Position numbers and translations under genes: made by a program. Under the pieces are notes generated by a model. That model saw only the letters and a list, made by a program, of their open reading frames with translations, made no database searches and was not told the origin of the DNA. From Rhodocollybia butyracea (lineage: Eukaryota; Basidiomycota; Agaricomycetes; Agaricales; Omphalotaceae), in NCBI GenBank assembly GCA_015501585.1, contig JADNRY010000115.1, forward strand, positions 1-64,000: 64,000 nt of DNA, given 5' to 3'. Shown here piece by piece: positions 23,782 through 35,668 of the stretch (the first letter of the stretch is position 1; every line of letters starts with the position of its first letter).

Positions 23782-25491
23782 TTAAACAACAACGGGCCAA
23801 CCGGTGCTGAAGTCGAGCAAGTTGATGCCGAGCTAATATCAATAAGGCGCAGAGAGAATTTAGCAACAGAAAGTTTATATCGCCTAGATGACTTACGAAA
23901 GTACCAGCAGAGGTATAGTAGTCTGGATTGGGCTCATTGAGTACGCAGGTATGAAGAATACCAAGGGTATATACATACGATAAACAATGACTACTCCGTC
24001 GACGTCGTTCATGAGATCTTGTCCCCCAGGACCGATGATCTAAAGGGTAAAAGCAATGTTAGTGGGCATCGTGGTTTGCCTATTGAAAGTGGTTCGGAGC
24101 ACATACATTGCCATGAGATTCAAGGACAAGAGTTCCTCCACCATTAGTCAAGGCCACGCCGTTGGCATCGACGTAGTTGCCATTATAGCTGTATCCCACA
24201 GTTGAAGAAGCAAAGATCAAAACTGCACCACAATCATAACTTGAAGCGCGTACGTTGTAGACCTCCCAACATGGATGCTATAAGTACTTGAAGTACCTTT
24301 GCAACACAAATCCCAGGATGTAAACAAATAAAAAAAGCTGCCGTGCTGGAAGATAACGCTAGCTTCCATGGCGTCGCTGTTCACGAAGCGTTGCGCGAGA
24401 TGGTTTTGAGTTGTTCCTGAAGGCTTTCCGGTACTTGAGCTCAGGCTTTACACAAAGAGAATCAGAGCTAAGAAAATCTGCCACGTGAGGCAAAGCTGGT
24501 GTGGAGCTTACGGTTCACCATAGATACCATCCCAGAAGCTCCCGAAAGAAAGGTACCAAACACTTCCCACTGTAATCAACCCTCAACACTATCACGATGT
24601 CAAGACACAAAATCCGACTTACTAACGATCAAGTTGGGGTCAATAGCCTTGAATAATTGGTCAGAAATCTCATTCGAAATTTACTACACACAACTAGACT
24701 CACATTAAAGGCAGCTCCAGTCGAGGTGGAAGTCACCAGACCTTGGTTTGTGAAACTACCTAAAATCATTGTCATTTTCCAACAAAACACCAAAGTATAA
24801 AGTTTTGGGCACCAGATAATCCGGTAGTTGACGTAGCAAAGAAAATGGCGGACTACAACTCGTGATAAGTGAGTAACGACTGCTTAGAAAATTCTTGATA
24901 CATTTTGAGACCCAAACGATGAGGCGGCGTAGTATAACTGGTTGATTCCATATCAGTCAGCTTAACCCAAGTAGAACCTGAAACTCACATAGAATTGCCC
25001 ATTGAGGTAGGTACAGTCGGGGGCCCACAAATTTCTTAGCGAGTATGACAATCAGTGAAACAAGCTCCATTGATATGTAACAATTTGTACCCGTTCTTAG
25101 TTCCGGTGTAGACATCGGTCCAACTTGCACCATTGGGCCATACAGTACCGGCATGAGTGAAGGCGGTCCGATCAGGCGAAGTGAGAATCTGAAGCCCAGG
25201 TGCAGTCGCTAAGTTAAGAGAAAACGAGAATATCTCCTTCAACATAAAAAGCAGAGCGCAAAGAGAGATTCTTACAATAGACAAAATAAGTCCCCGCAGA
25301 ATTTTTGACCATTGTAGGGTCCGCAACCGTTGTAGCACCTATATTTTGTGTCAACACAAGTTAAGAGTTTCAAGAAAAACCCTGCGAGTTAGCAAGTTAC
25401 CTGTTACCAATCCCGGATTCGGAAAGGTTTGAGCATTAACGACCTCGCCGAGGGCCGAGACTGCAAAAAGTACAAAAGAGAAGAACAACAT
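23782..25491 (-). CDS. Secreted GH43-family glycoside hydrolase (arabinanase-like), paralogue A
   Basis: The gene has fourteen short exons read from ATG 25489-25491 to TAA 23782-23784; every junction I followed is GT-AG and in phase. The N-terminus [18 protein letters not shown] is a signal peptide cut near NAQ-TF. The five-bladed-propeller family signature is complete: VADPTMV (general base Asp, about residue 37), AIDPNLIV (second Asp) and MEASVIF (general acid Glu). [15 protein letters not shown] and FTSWDLCC are further family blocks, and the C-terminus ends [13 protein letters not shown]. Family members hydrolyse alpha-1,5-arabinan or related arabino- or xylo-oligomers outside the cell; the exact substrate is an inference. 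Paralogue B at 32795-34446 has the same exon structure. A TATA-like motif and a conserved upstream element lie near 25545 and 25695. Confidence 0.85.
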
Positions 25492-25544
25492 GGTGAAAAC
25501 AAATACTCGTCAAAAACGACAAGTGTCCTTTTGCGAGGACCCTA

Positions 25545-25713
25545 CTTATATCCAAGTTCTATATACCATCCACGATCAGGCACAGGCCCACAGGTCGTCT
25601 GCCCAAACACCCAGTCTTCCAAGTCCATCCTAATCACCGGCTCTGAAAATGAGGAAATAAAGCTCAACTGACCGGGGTTAATATTCATTAGTACTTTCCG
25701 AAGATTAAGCATG
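25545..25713 (-). promoter_or_regulatory. Promoter region of GH43 gene A
   Basis: A TATA-like ATATAAG (minus strand, 25545-25551) lies about 55 nt above the start codon. At 25695-25713 the plus strand reads TTTCCGAAGATTAAGCATG, exactly as it does upstream of paralogue B. A CGGCGGACCGGA block with CGG/CCG triplets, of the kind bound by Zn2Cys6 regulators, follows near 25744. Confidence 0.5.
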
Positions 25714-26993
25714 GTCTTGGATGACATGTAAATGTGATTCTCGGCGGACCGGACTTCCTGGCAGAATAGGTTGCTCGTCACTTTTGTTGTTACTTTTGGG
25801 GAAAAAGATTACAAGGGCCCGAATACAACTTCTCTCGGTTAATCAATGCGGATTGAGAACACTAGTAGTAGTTGAGTAGTAGCACTCACGAATGGACCCT
25901 TTCTGCCAGCTAAACAAAAGGCAACGCAACTTCACAGTCAGTTCGACCGAGTTACTCGAACTCACTAGATATCCCAAACTTCAGAGGAGTTACCGGGTCT
26001 GCCTAAGTCCGAATACCAAACGAATTGCAACCGATTACACTGCTGAAATTTCATCTGCAAAACCTGGGACGAGCTCTGGGTGCTCTGGAGTGCTCTGGAG
26101 CGCTCTAAAGCAGCCAAAGCAACCAAAGCAACCCAGAGCAGCTCACAGCGAGTACCCTTGCTCTGAGATGCTCTGGACTGAATACGGAGGGGAGAGAGAA
26201 AGTGTTCAGTTTACGTGATCAAGGTGCAACCGAGAGACCACATAAGAAGAGGATGACGATACTGTCAAAGCGAAGAACGCGATGAAAGGAAGAGTAGCAA
26301 TAGCCCCGGGCCGGCACTTCATCCGCTTAGTCGGATCATCTGCCGTCGGGGAGCGCACGGGAAACCAGGAGTACGAGTCAGAAAATTAAAAAATGAAGAG
26401 CTTTACATACCATTTCCAGTGTCTCGAGCAACTCGTACATGTCTGAAGTAGTGTACCGAGGCGCCCATGGTCATGACTCCTACAAAGGGCGCTGTTTATC
26501 AGGTCCTTGGCATCGTGAAGGTTGAAATGGTCAATGCACCCGGTCACTTCTCTCTCTCTCGCTTATACTACAGCTCATTGCAAGGAAATTGGAAGGATGG
26601 ATAACGTTTGAAGATCTTATACTTAAGTTTCGTTAATAATACTTCGTAGAGATGATATAAGCTTGGCGAACTCAGCAGATGCGCTGTTGGCCTGTTGGGT
26701 GATACATTGAGCAAAAACTAGCGCCCAAAAATCTGAGCCGAAGTCCGGCTCAGAATTTCGGGCCAAAACATGTGACTACTCCCGGTTTCCGGGGCTCTTT
26801 GCTGCCGTCCGTTGCTTGCCGTTCCGCAACGGAACAACGTTCCCGCCTTTCCCTTCTTTCCCTCTTGCCACCACCAGCATCGATTTACGAAACTGTAAGT
26901 TACATGCTCTCTTATGTCGGCGAGTGAGCTCAAGTATCCGATTCAACTGACAACCACTAAGATACCTTCGAGTTCCTTTTGAAATAGGTTGTC
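25714..26993. other. Intergenic, no gene recognised
   Basis: Visible structure consists of short tandem TGCTCTGGAG and CAAAGCAAC repeats (26070-26140) and an 8-bp-stem hairpin CTGAGCCG/CGGCTCAG at 26733-26753. It separates the start of GH43 gene A from that of the NACHT-CAX gene, so both promoters should lie here. Confidence 0.45.
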
Positions 26994-29900
26994 ATGAATA
27001 CTCCAACAGTGGAAGAATTGGTTCTTACGGGTGAATTAATTAATGAATTTCGCCATTGCCAGGTCACTCAAGTACAATCATAGTGATACGAGCACATCAT
27101 GTCAAATGGAAGAAGACACATCTTCACTCGGATGTTCCAAATCTTTATGTTGCTGTCGAGGTTGGAGACAACAACGAGGAGAAAAAAACACATACCTTAC
27201 AAGAACAACTCAATCCAGAGTGGAACCAAAAGCTGAAATTGTACTTTTGTTCCAAAGCTACTTGACAAGGACTAACAAATATAATCAAGGCTTCATCCAA
27301 TTCACAAATTATCCTTATCTGGGCTCCAACTTCACATCAAGTTGCGGCATAAAAGTCGCTGGACACGTTCTTTAGAAGTTGGAAGGCTCAGCATCGGAAT
27401 TGAGGACCTTTTGAATAAATGTGATGGGAGAGGTGGGGCTTCTGTTATATTTTCTTCATTGAGAGGTACTAATGTTATGTACTCAGTGGTGAATCTGGAA
27501 CTTGAACACGACTCACAAGTTACTGCAATTTTGGATGTTCTTCTGGCCATTGAAGAAATCAACATCATGGAAGAAGCAAATGAACATGTGAAGAACGCTG
27601 CCGTGGATACACTTAAACTGCACCATGATCACAGTAGTGTATTCCACATTGATCAAGCAGCAACCAGTGCTCAAGTTCTGAGGGAAACCGGATATCCCAT
27701 TGAATATGTCTTTGACAAATGCATATACTTTGTAGAAATATTTGATGAGGCTAGCAAGGTGTGTATCTGATATCACAGCTTGTATTTTTATTTTTATTTT
27801 TAAAATCCAGATCCACCCTTGGGCCCAGAGTGCATGGAATATCATATCTTCTTTGTACAAGGTATCCACTTTTTATCAGTCATAAGATTATCTGAGATAC
27901 ATAGTATTACAGGTTGTGCAGAAACAACGCACCATTGACAATCAGGTGATCAATCTTTCTATGGAACTTAGTGATGTGATAAACTATGCAGAGGCTGCCT
28001 GGGCTAAAGAAGAAAAGATAAAACGCTTAGAGGATACATTGATTCTTCTCTTCCAGAGCATAGTTGATTGCTGCATGTTCATACGAGAGTATTCACACCC
28101 TGGCTTTATAAGTAAGTTCTCTATTTATTCCACACTTACACTCTTGAATCAGCAATCTCAGGCCGGTTGATTGGTCTTGACAAGAATGCAAGAGTGGCAT
28201 CTTTAACAGAGTCAATTGCAAAACTGCGAACAGTGTTAAAAGGGGATATCACTTTGGATATTTCTTTCTCTATATCACATGTGACTCAGCTGGTCAAAAA
28301 TCAGGGTGTGTTCATTGTTAGGTTTTTCTGATTTTCACTAAGACTGGCTTCATTGGATTGTCTCTATAGCTCATGAAAGCTTAGTTGCTATCACACAAGT
28401 GTCCGAAATGATTGAAGAACAGGGTATGGCTTTTTATATGACAATGGCTGAATCAATGATTAACTTCTTTACTTCTATCTACAGCTCTCAGTAACCTATC
28501 TGAATTTATAAAAGGTGCTGGTGCAGCGCATGATTCAGATCTGAGATTTCCCCCTCCTAGATGTGATCCTGAAACCCGACAAGAAATACAGACAGAACTC
28601 CTTGAATGGATTAGTTGCAAGGATCTCGAAAAACCTGTATGCTGGGTTCACGGTCCTGCTGGTGTAGGCAAGTCCGCAATTGCACAAACCATTGCCGAAC
28701 TCAGCGAGAGCCATGAAGTTCTCGGAGCGTCCTTCTTTTTTTCACGCAATCACGGAGAACGAAGTCGCCCAGCATATCTTGTTCCCACAATTGCATACCA
28801 ACTTGCGAGCAGTATACCCGAACTGAATGACACAATCGGTCGGGTTGTACGGAAGAAACCAGCTGTTCTGCACTCCTCAGTGGACATACAGTTCAAAGAG
28901 TTATTTGTTAACACCTGCCGATTAGCAATTTTGCTGCATGGGGAAGGATGGATGCGCCAACCAAGGGTTATCATCATCGACGGCCTTGATGAATGCATGG
29001 GGACCAGTCTCCAACAGGGTATCATCTCCCTCATTGCATCTACACTGAAGGAAAACTTTCCATTTCGGTTCCTTATATTCAGTCGACCGGAGCCCCATAT
29101 ACGTGAGGCGTTTGAAATCGATTCCTTAGAACCACACCTGAAACAACTTGGTTTGGATGACTCCTGGGAGACACGTCGAGATATCAAGAAGGTTTTGGAA
29201 ACTGGATTCATCAGCATTCGAAACCATTCTCGGAATGCTGCCCTTAATTTCCCGGACATATGGCCCTCCCGTGGGGTTGTAGACAAGCTTGTTGAAAAAG
29301 CTTGTGGACAGTTTGTCTACGCTCACACTGTTCTCAAGTTTGTTGATGAGGAACATTCACATCCAGTTAAACAGCTTGCAATCATCCTTGGACTGAGGGC
29401 GGCTGCTACAGATAAATCACCTTTCAAAGATCTCGATGTACTGTATGACCAGATTCTTTCTTCATACCCTGACCACTATAAAGTGGTAGCAATACTAGGT
29501 GCGCTCATCCGCCTGAATGGGTTGAGGTGCTGGAAGAGTGGGTATGGCCCATGCATTGAAGTCATTGAACTTCTGCTTGGACTTGATACGGGTGAGGTGT
29601 CGATTGTGTTCCGAGGGATGCATTCTGTCCTCGATATCCACAAGACACATATCCAGATTCTTCATGCATCTTTTAGGGATTACCTTCTTCAAAAATCACG
29701 GTCCGGCCCATTCTATATTGGTGACTCAACTTATATCACTCGTCTGTTTTTGAGCTTCCACACCGCTAGAGTGACAATCATCCACCCTGGCCAGCTTTTT
29801 GTGCTAGTCAAGGATTTTGATGTATCACAATTTCGAGACTACATACCTTGGAGATTGATACTTGTCTCTGACTTCTCAAATATTCTATTCTTATATTTTT

Positions 29901-31921
29901 TTGCATTTGCCCCATTTTTGACTATTCTACTGTTTGGTTTCGCACTTTTAAGTACAATTCTGAACTGGGATGTAGCTTTGCGATTCTCACTCTGCTTTTT
30001 TGCGACTGCAAATCTGGCAAAGGTAAGTAACTTTTTCTTACGGCTCTTTTTTCCTGGAAAACGGAAGGTCGGTGTCATATTTCCATCTCCGTTATATATA
30101 TGGCTAAGTAGTTATGACTTTCTGTGTCCAGGATCCATACTAAAGCATGACTGGTTCATAGTTACTTGGTGAAGCTACGGAGCGTGTATCTGTCAAATTT
30201 GGCGAAACACATGCTGGAATTTTCAAGATGTCTTTCAGAAACATGTCCGAAGTCATCTTGGGTGTATCCGCCCTTCTTCAAGGTAAATATTATACTCACT
30301 CTGATCACAATCGATTTCTGACCCGGTATGTTGCTCCGTGTAACAGGTCAAAATGAGATTGCCCAGCAATTAGTTTAGCCTAATATTTTTATTCCTCAAA
30401 TGCAAAAAGCTGAGATTATCCGCTTAGATGCTTGGATTCATTTTATGCAATGTTCTTTTGGTTTTGGGCGGATCCTTCCTTGCGGGTTTGTTTCCCTTTG
30501 GACTGATTGTTGTTCATAACTGGTAACCTCCTTTCTAGCCGGATTGAAATTTCCTCAAAGCAACTTCGGGGTCACGTCTACTCAAGTGTGAGCGTCTTGA
30601 TTTCTGAGGCATGCTTCTTAGCCTAATTTATTTTACTAGGTCAAGTTCAGTATGTCTAATCTACGTTGCACAGTACAGCTCAAATCTCATGTCTGACTCG
30701 GATAAGCTAATCATAATGACTTGTATCAGTATGTGACATTGATGATGCTCCACACCTTGTTTTTGTCTAATCTCCGATATTGCAGCCTCAAGTATTCCCG
30801 TTTTTCGTTTCAGTGTCAAGACCCCCTCTTCCATCAACGGTATGCCTTTCAAGTGCTATACTAGCATCAAACCTTTGTCATTATATGCAACGCAGACTTG
30901 GAAAAGTGGCAAAATCTATTGATTGTTTCAAGGGTGACTGCAATAATGTTATTGGGTGTATACCTTTGCTATTTGTACTTTCAGGTGAGTAGTCCTCGGT
31001 GTACCTAATATATGCATGTACTGACTCTACCAGCTTAAATCCCATGCCTACCTTTTCGAAACCGAGCTAGAAGAACAAGAGGAAGCACAGACTTCAGTCG
31101 CTACAACAAACCTTATTGTGATAGGCTTGTCGTGAGTCTCTATTTGTCCCATTTGTCTGGTTGTGTGCTTACCCTTCAATACTAAGCTTCGCTATCATCG
31201 CATTCTGCTGTGGGTCTCCTTCCGTTATAAATGCATGATCAAATAAAGAAATTAGCAGTGATTGCATCTATTGAGGGACTTGTTGAACTATATAACATCC
31301 CAAAACATTTCATTGGATTGTTTCTGATACCATTGGTATGTCCATCATATATTTAACCGTAGCGTACTTCCTCAGTGATCACGTTAAATCCCGGCGCCAG
31401 GCAAATGCGTCGAAATACGGTACGCCAGTATGGATGGCCGTGCTGGGTCAGATGGACACAACGATAAGTTTCTGTATTGGCAACTCGATTGTGCGTTATA
31501 AGCACCCACGATCCTCATCCAGCGCTAATGATAGCTTCCAGCAACTGGCTGCATTTGTTGTTCCCCTGCTAGTCATTCTCGGGTGGATGTATGGTTGGCT
31601 GATCTTATTATGGACAGACGCTGACAATCTAGCAGCTTGGGCCAGGAGCTCACCCTTTTCTTCAACAAGTTCGAGACTATCATCTTCTTTGTGTCTATAT
31701 ACCTCGCCCATACATTAATCATGTGCGGTATATACCACTTGCCATTCCGACCATTAACTTAACCTTGCTTGTAGGGATGGGCAGTCAAATTGCCTCGAAG
31801 GTTTGATACTTATCACGCTGTATCTGATCATCGGACTGGCATGTGAGTCTTCTTTCCACCACCCAAAAACTCGTTATATTTGCTAATATAATGTCTCGTG
31901 GTGCTAGTGTGGGTTTTATGA
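26994..31921 (+). CDS. C2-NACHT-Ca2+/H+ antiporter (CAX) fusion protein
   Basis: I read 22 exons, all in phase and open, giving 1221 aa: 26994-27030, 27063-27240, 27290-27758, 27811-27861, 27913-28111, 28162-28305, 28370-28423, 28485-30022, 30162-30282, 30347-30372, 30428-30485, 30539-30587, 30640-30728, 30786-30839, 30896-30984, 31034-31131, 31187-31209, 31256-31335, 31401-31490, 31542-31588, 31633-31722, 31775-31842, 31908-31921. The N-terminal C2 domain (about 13-115) has TIIVIRAHHVKWKK and LNPEWNQKLKL. The NACHT domain has Walker A GPAGVGKSA (about 434), Walker B VIIIDGLDEC (about 539) and FLIFSRPEPH, then the usual C-terminal LHASFRDYL. From about 845 the protein is a CAX/VCX1 exchanger: ALRFSLCFFATANLAK, LLGEATERVSVKFGET, MLGFILCNVLLVLGGSF, an acidic loop ELEEQEEAQ, HFIGLFLIPL, QLAAFVVPLLVILGW, DGQSNCLEGLILITLYLI. 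The first signature motif is RNMSE (916-920); the second is ANASKY with Lys1124 where Glu is normal. NACHT proteins act as regulated NTPase switches; CAX proteins load Ca2+ into vacuoles. The NACHT end and the first CAX helices share exon 28485-30022. Confidence 0.85.
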
Positions 31922-32794
31922 AATTTACCCAGAAAGTCGAATATATCTGAGCCAAAGTATTTCCAACTGCCAGCTGCGGCTATTACTTTCAATGCTTTCG
32001 CGGTTGCCTGAGCCATGATACTTAACTTACTGAAATATATTCCGAGTCTGCAGCGATTATTTTAACCACTCCAAATTAGTACGGATCGGTACAAGTTGAG
32101 GTATAGTTTCGGATCACATCCGCCCTCAGGCTTTGCAGTCTTTTTTGGATTCCTAAACCACTCAGTCTCAAATGCAGGAATCTGCATATGATACAAATAG
32201 CACAATGGCACGGCATATACGGCCGAAATCGCAAATCACCACGACACCAGGCGCTCACTCGAATAGCAAAGGGGAAAGCGTCCGCAGTAGCGCGAGCGGA
32301 AGACGGTCGCAATCACGCGCGCTCGTGAATTCCGGAATATGACCGGAGAACTCACACAAGCATCCTCGTACAACTCCGAACCAACCAAAACTTCCTCTAC
32401 CATCACCAACATGTCCTTGTTGCAAACGCGAAACTGAAAACGCGTTCCTATCTGATACAATGTCCAGCTCACCGTGGAGCGTGGTCCAACCAGCAGCAAT
32501 GGGAAGAAAGGGCATGACCATGGAAGGTCTGCTCAACGACAGCCAAAATTCGAATAGTGCAAGTTTTTCTCCAGTACTTCTATGGTCATCATGACCATGG
32601 TTAAAATTGCCCATATACGAATGGAAAGAAGACATCTACACCCTACCACTTCGTACAAGTTCGTCAAAAGCCTAAGGAGTCCGTTCTGCATATGAAAACT
32701 TGAAGCTTAGGATCCACATCTTATTTACTATCGTCTACTCAGAAGACATTACGAGTATGTGAAGCTTAAGTTTATCTGTACTCCTGGTTTTCAA
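31922..32794. other. Intergenic, no gene recognised
   Basis: Overlapping minus-strand ORFs (32076-32635) occur in three phases without domains. The segment contains the 3' ends of the NACHT-CAX gene (plus) and of GH43 gene B (minus), which converge here. Confidence 0.4.
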
Positions 32795-34446
32795 TCAAAC
32801 AACAACGGGCCAACCGGTGCTGAAATCGAGCAAGTTAATACCGAGCTAAAATCCAAGGGTTCAGCAAAAGAAATTTATATCATGTAGATGACTTACGAAA
32901 GTGCCAGCTGAGGTATAGTAATCTGGAGCAGCATTGAATACACGAGAAAGGAGAATACGGAGGGTATACATACGGTAAACCATGACTACCCCGTCGACGT
33001 CGTTCAGGAGATCTTGTCCTCCAGGACCAATGATCTAAAGGGGAAAGAAACCTTAAACCTCTTCGAGAATAAGAGTAGCCAAGAGACCATACATCACCGT
33101 GAGATTCGAGCACAATAGTTCCTCCACCATCTGTCAAGGCCACGCCGTCGGCATCGACGTAGTTACCATTGTAGCTGTATTCCAGAGTGGAGATCAAATT
33201 TGCATCTATAGTTCAAACACGTACGTTGTAGACCTCCCAACGTGAATGCTATAAGTACTCGAGGTTCCCATGCAGCACAGATCCCAGGACGTAAACAAGT
33301 AGAAGAAATCACCGTTCTGGAAGATGACGCTAGCTTCCATGGCGTCACTGTTCACGAAGCGTTGCGCGAGATGGTCGAGGGTTGTTCCTGAAGGCTTTCC
33401 GGTATTTGAAGCGAGACTTTCCACAAAGAAATGAAAAAAGCTTTGCGCGGTAATATTCGTGAGACTCACAGTTCACCATAGATTCCATCCCAGAAGCTCC
33501 CGAAGGAAAGGAACCAAACACTTCCCACTGGTCAACCGAGGAGCTCTCAATACACTCGACAAGTCAACAAGCAAAATCCGACTTACTGACGATCAAGTTG
33601 GGGTCAATCGCCTGAATAACTGATCAGGACATTGCTCCAAATTCATTCAATGCCTAGATCTATACTCACATTGAAGGCGTCTCCAGTGGCGGTGGAAGTC
33701 ACTAAACCTTGGTTCGTGAAGCTACCTAGAATAATGATTATTTCCAACAATTTCCAAAGTGCAAATTTCCGGTACCAGATAGTCCGGTAGTTGACGTGGC
33801 AAAGAAGATGGCAGACTACAAGAGCTTAAGATCAGTCAAAGAGTATGCACTGAAGACTCTTACATTTTGAGAACCAAACGATGAAGCGGCGTAGTATAAC
33901 TAACAGATTCAATGTCAGTAAAATTGATAAAATACAAGCCAGAACTCACATAAAATTGACCATTCAGGTAGGTACAGTCGGGAGCCCACAAATTTCTTAA
34001 CGAGTATGACAATCAGTGAAACGAGCTCCATTGATATATAACAATTACCCGTTCGTAGTTCCAGTGTAGACATCGGTCCAACTCGCACCATTAGGCCACA
34101 CGGTGCCAGCAAAAGTGAAGGCAGTCCGATCAGTCGAAGTAAGAATCTGAAGGCCAGGTGCGGTTGCTAAGTTCAGAAGAATATTTCTTCAACGTGAATT
34201 CCTGAGCACGTAGGCTCAAACAAGATCCTTACAGTAGACAAAATAGGTCCCCGCAGAATCTTTAACCATTGTAGGGTCTGCAACCGTTGTATCACCTGCA
34301 TTTTGTGTGATATAAGTGAGTGATATAGGTGAGATTTGAGAAAAACGTTGCGAGTTACCGGTTACCAATCCCGGATTCGGAAACGTCTGGGCATCAGCTA
34401 CTCCACAAAGAGCCGCGACTGCCAAAAGTGCAAAAGAGAACAACAT
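32795..34446 (-). CDS. Secreted GH43-family glycoside hydrolase (arabinanase-like), paralogue B
   Basis: Fourteen exons are read from ATG 34444-34446 to TGA 32795-32797, with intron positions matching paralogue A. The signal peptide [19 protein letters not shown] ends before QTFPNPG. The catalytic triad signature is complete: VADPTMV (Asp36), AIDPNLIV and MEASVIF. Other landmarks are [59 protein letters not shown] and a final [13 protein letters not shown]. The protein should fold as a five-bladed propeller acting on arabinan-type polymers outside the cell. A TATAAA on the minus strand at 34501-34506 lies about 55 nt above the ATG. A Zn2Cys6 regulator gene lies 1.2 kb further up on the same strand and is a candidate controller by proximity only. 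Confidence 0.88.
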
Positions 34447-34500
34447 ACTGAAAATTTCGTCGCAGAGACAAGCGTCCGTCCGTTCGCTACAGATGCAGAT

Positions 34501-34649
34501 TTTATACTTTTTGAAGGTCAAATTTCTCTATGACATCGAAATTCAGGAACACGTCTGCCCCACTCTCCCAAGGCCGTCTATCCATTAACCAATCTCAAGA
34601 AGCGGTTCGAGTCTAAAATAGATTAGTTGGTTTCCGAAGATTAAGCATG
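34501..34649 (-). promoter_or_regulatory. Promoter region of GH43 gene B
   Basis: A minus-strand TATAAA occupies 34501-34506. The plus strand reads TTTCCGAAGATTAAGCATG at 34631-34649, identical to the element above paralogue A and at a similar distance (about 190-200 bp) from the start codon. ACGGTCCGGA near 34691 is a CGG/CCG-type site. Confidence 0.5.
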
Positions 34650-34975
34650 CAGTTGGACGGACCAGCATTGGACCAGCAATGTGATTCTTGACGGTCCGGA
34701 TGAAATTGCTTGCTACTGAAAAGGCTGTAGATGTTTTCCAAGAAGGCGGCCCGAAGACACATATTTCAATTAACCCAAAACCTCTGTAGATGAACGAACG
34801 CTGTAATGGTGAATGGTACCAGTACCGACCTCGCTGGGGCTACTCGGACTTGTCGGCGATGGACTGTCTACTGTCAATATTCGCCAATCTAATGGTTAAT
34901 AAAAGTGCTCACGTTACTCATAAGAAAACACCAAATGGATCACCGCAGCTCACCTCTTCCAATTTTTCTGTTAGT

Positions 34976-35140
34976 TTTCCGAAGTTTAAGCATGAGGCCA
35001 TGTGGCCATTGAGTTGCGCCATTAGATTCGGGTCGTCTGAGGTAGTTATTTTTATCGACCTTTGGCTTCCGTTTGGCTTCAAAGGATAAGTACTTGGGTA
35101 AAAGTTGGCACGGTAACGAAAAGAGATATAAATCCGGGTC
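34976..35140. promoter_or_regulatory. Third copy of the GH43 upstream element
   Basis: TTTCCGAAGTTTAAGCATG at 34976-34994 differs by one base from the elements above both GH43 genes. A plus-strand GATATAAATCC lies near 35128. No third GH43 gene follows on either strand inside this interval, so this may be a duplicated promoter fragment. Confidence 0.35.
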
Positions 35141-35668
35141 CGGGACCTCTTCCTGATGATGCAAGTCAAATGTGAGTGAGCGCTAAATTTCCAAGTTACG
35201 AAGCTTGTTAGGCGGCACTAAGTACTGTAGATACTGAATAGTAATTATCCATATCAAGCACTAGATTCTACTGCAGTTGAATGCATACATATTTCCAGAG
35301 TGGATTTTAAGTCCAAGTGCACCGGTCTGTATTCAGCTTAGTGCTCTAGCAAAACATTGAATCATTGTAAGTTAGTGTGTACCCTGGCCGCAGCAAGGCC
35401 GCAGACACTATAGTAATATAGCGAGTTATGCTCAGAAGCGAGTAGCTTACTACACCTAAGTATGCAGTGAATCAAATTGCAAACAAAGAAAATGCTGGGA
35501 CGATAATTTATATAAATCAAAATAAGTAAAGATAAGGTTAACAAGGTTAACTGAAGTTCAGCCGTTATTCCAATCTAATGACCACCCTCACTCCGCTCTC
35601 CTAGAGTCTGGCCGCCTCGTGGGACTCCACTGTGTATAAATATACTTACTGGTTTTAAAAAAGCAAGG

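Noticed and set aside
27240..27400. Apparent stop and frameshifts in the C2 domain, suggesting a pseudogene
   Set aside because: A GT-AG intron at 27241-27289 with branch-like ACTAAC restores one continuous frame from NPEWNQKLKL into the next exon.
30023..31921. Separate, fragmented membrane-protein gene after the NACHT gene
   Set aside because: Every intron can be placed so that phase is kept from the NACHT exon to a stop at 31919-31921, matching the CAX family order; treating it as separate leaves no start codon or first helices.
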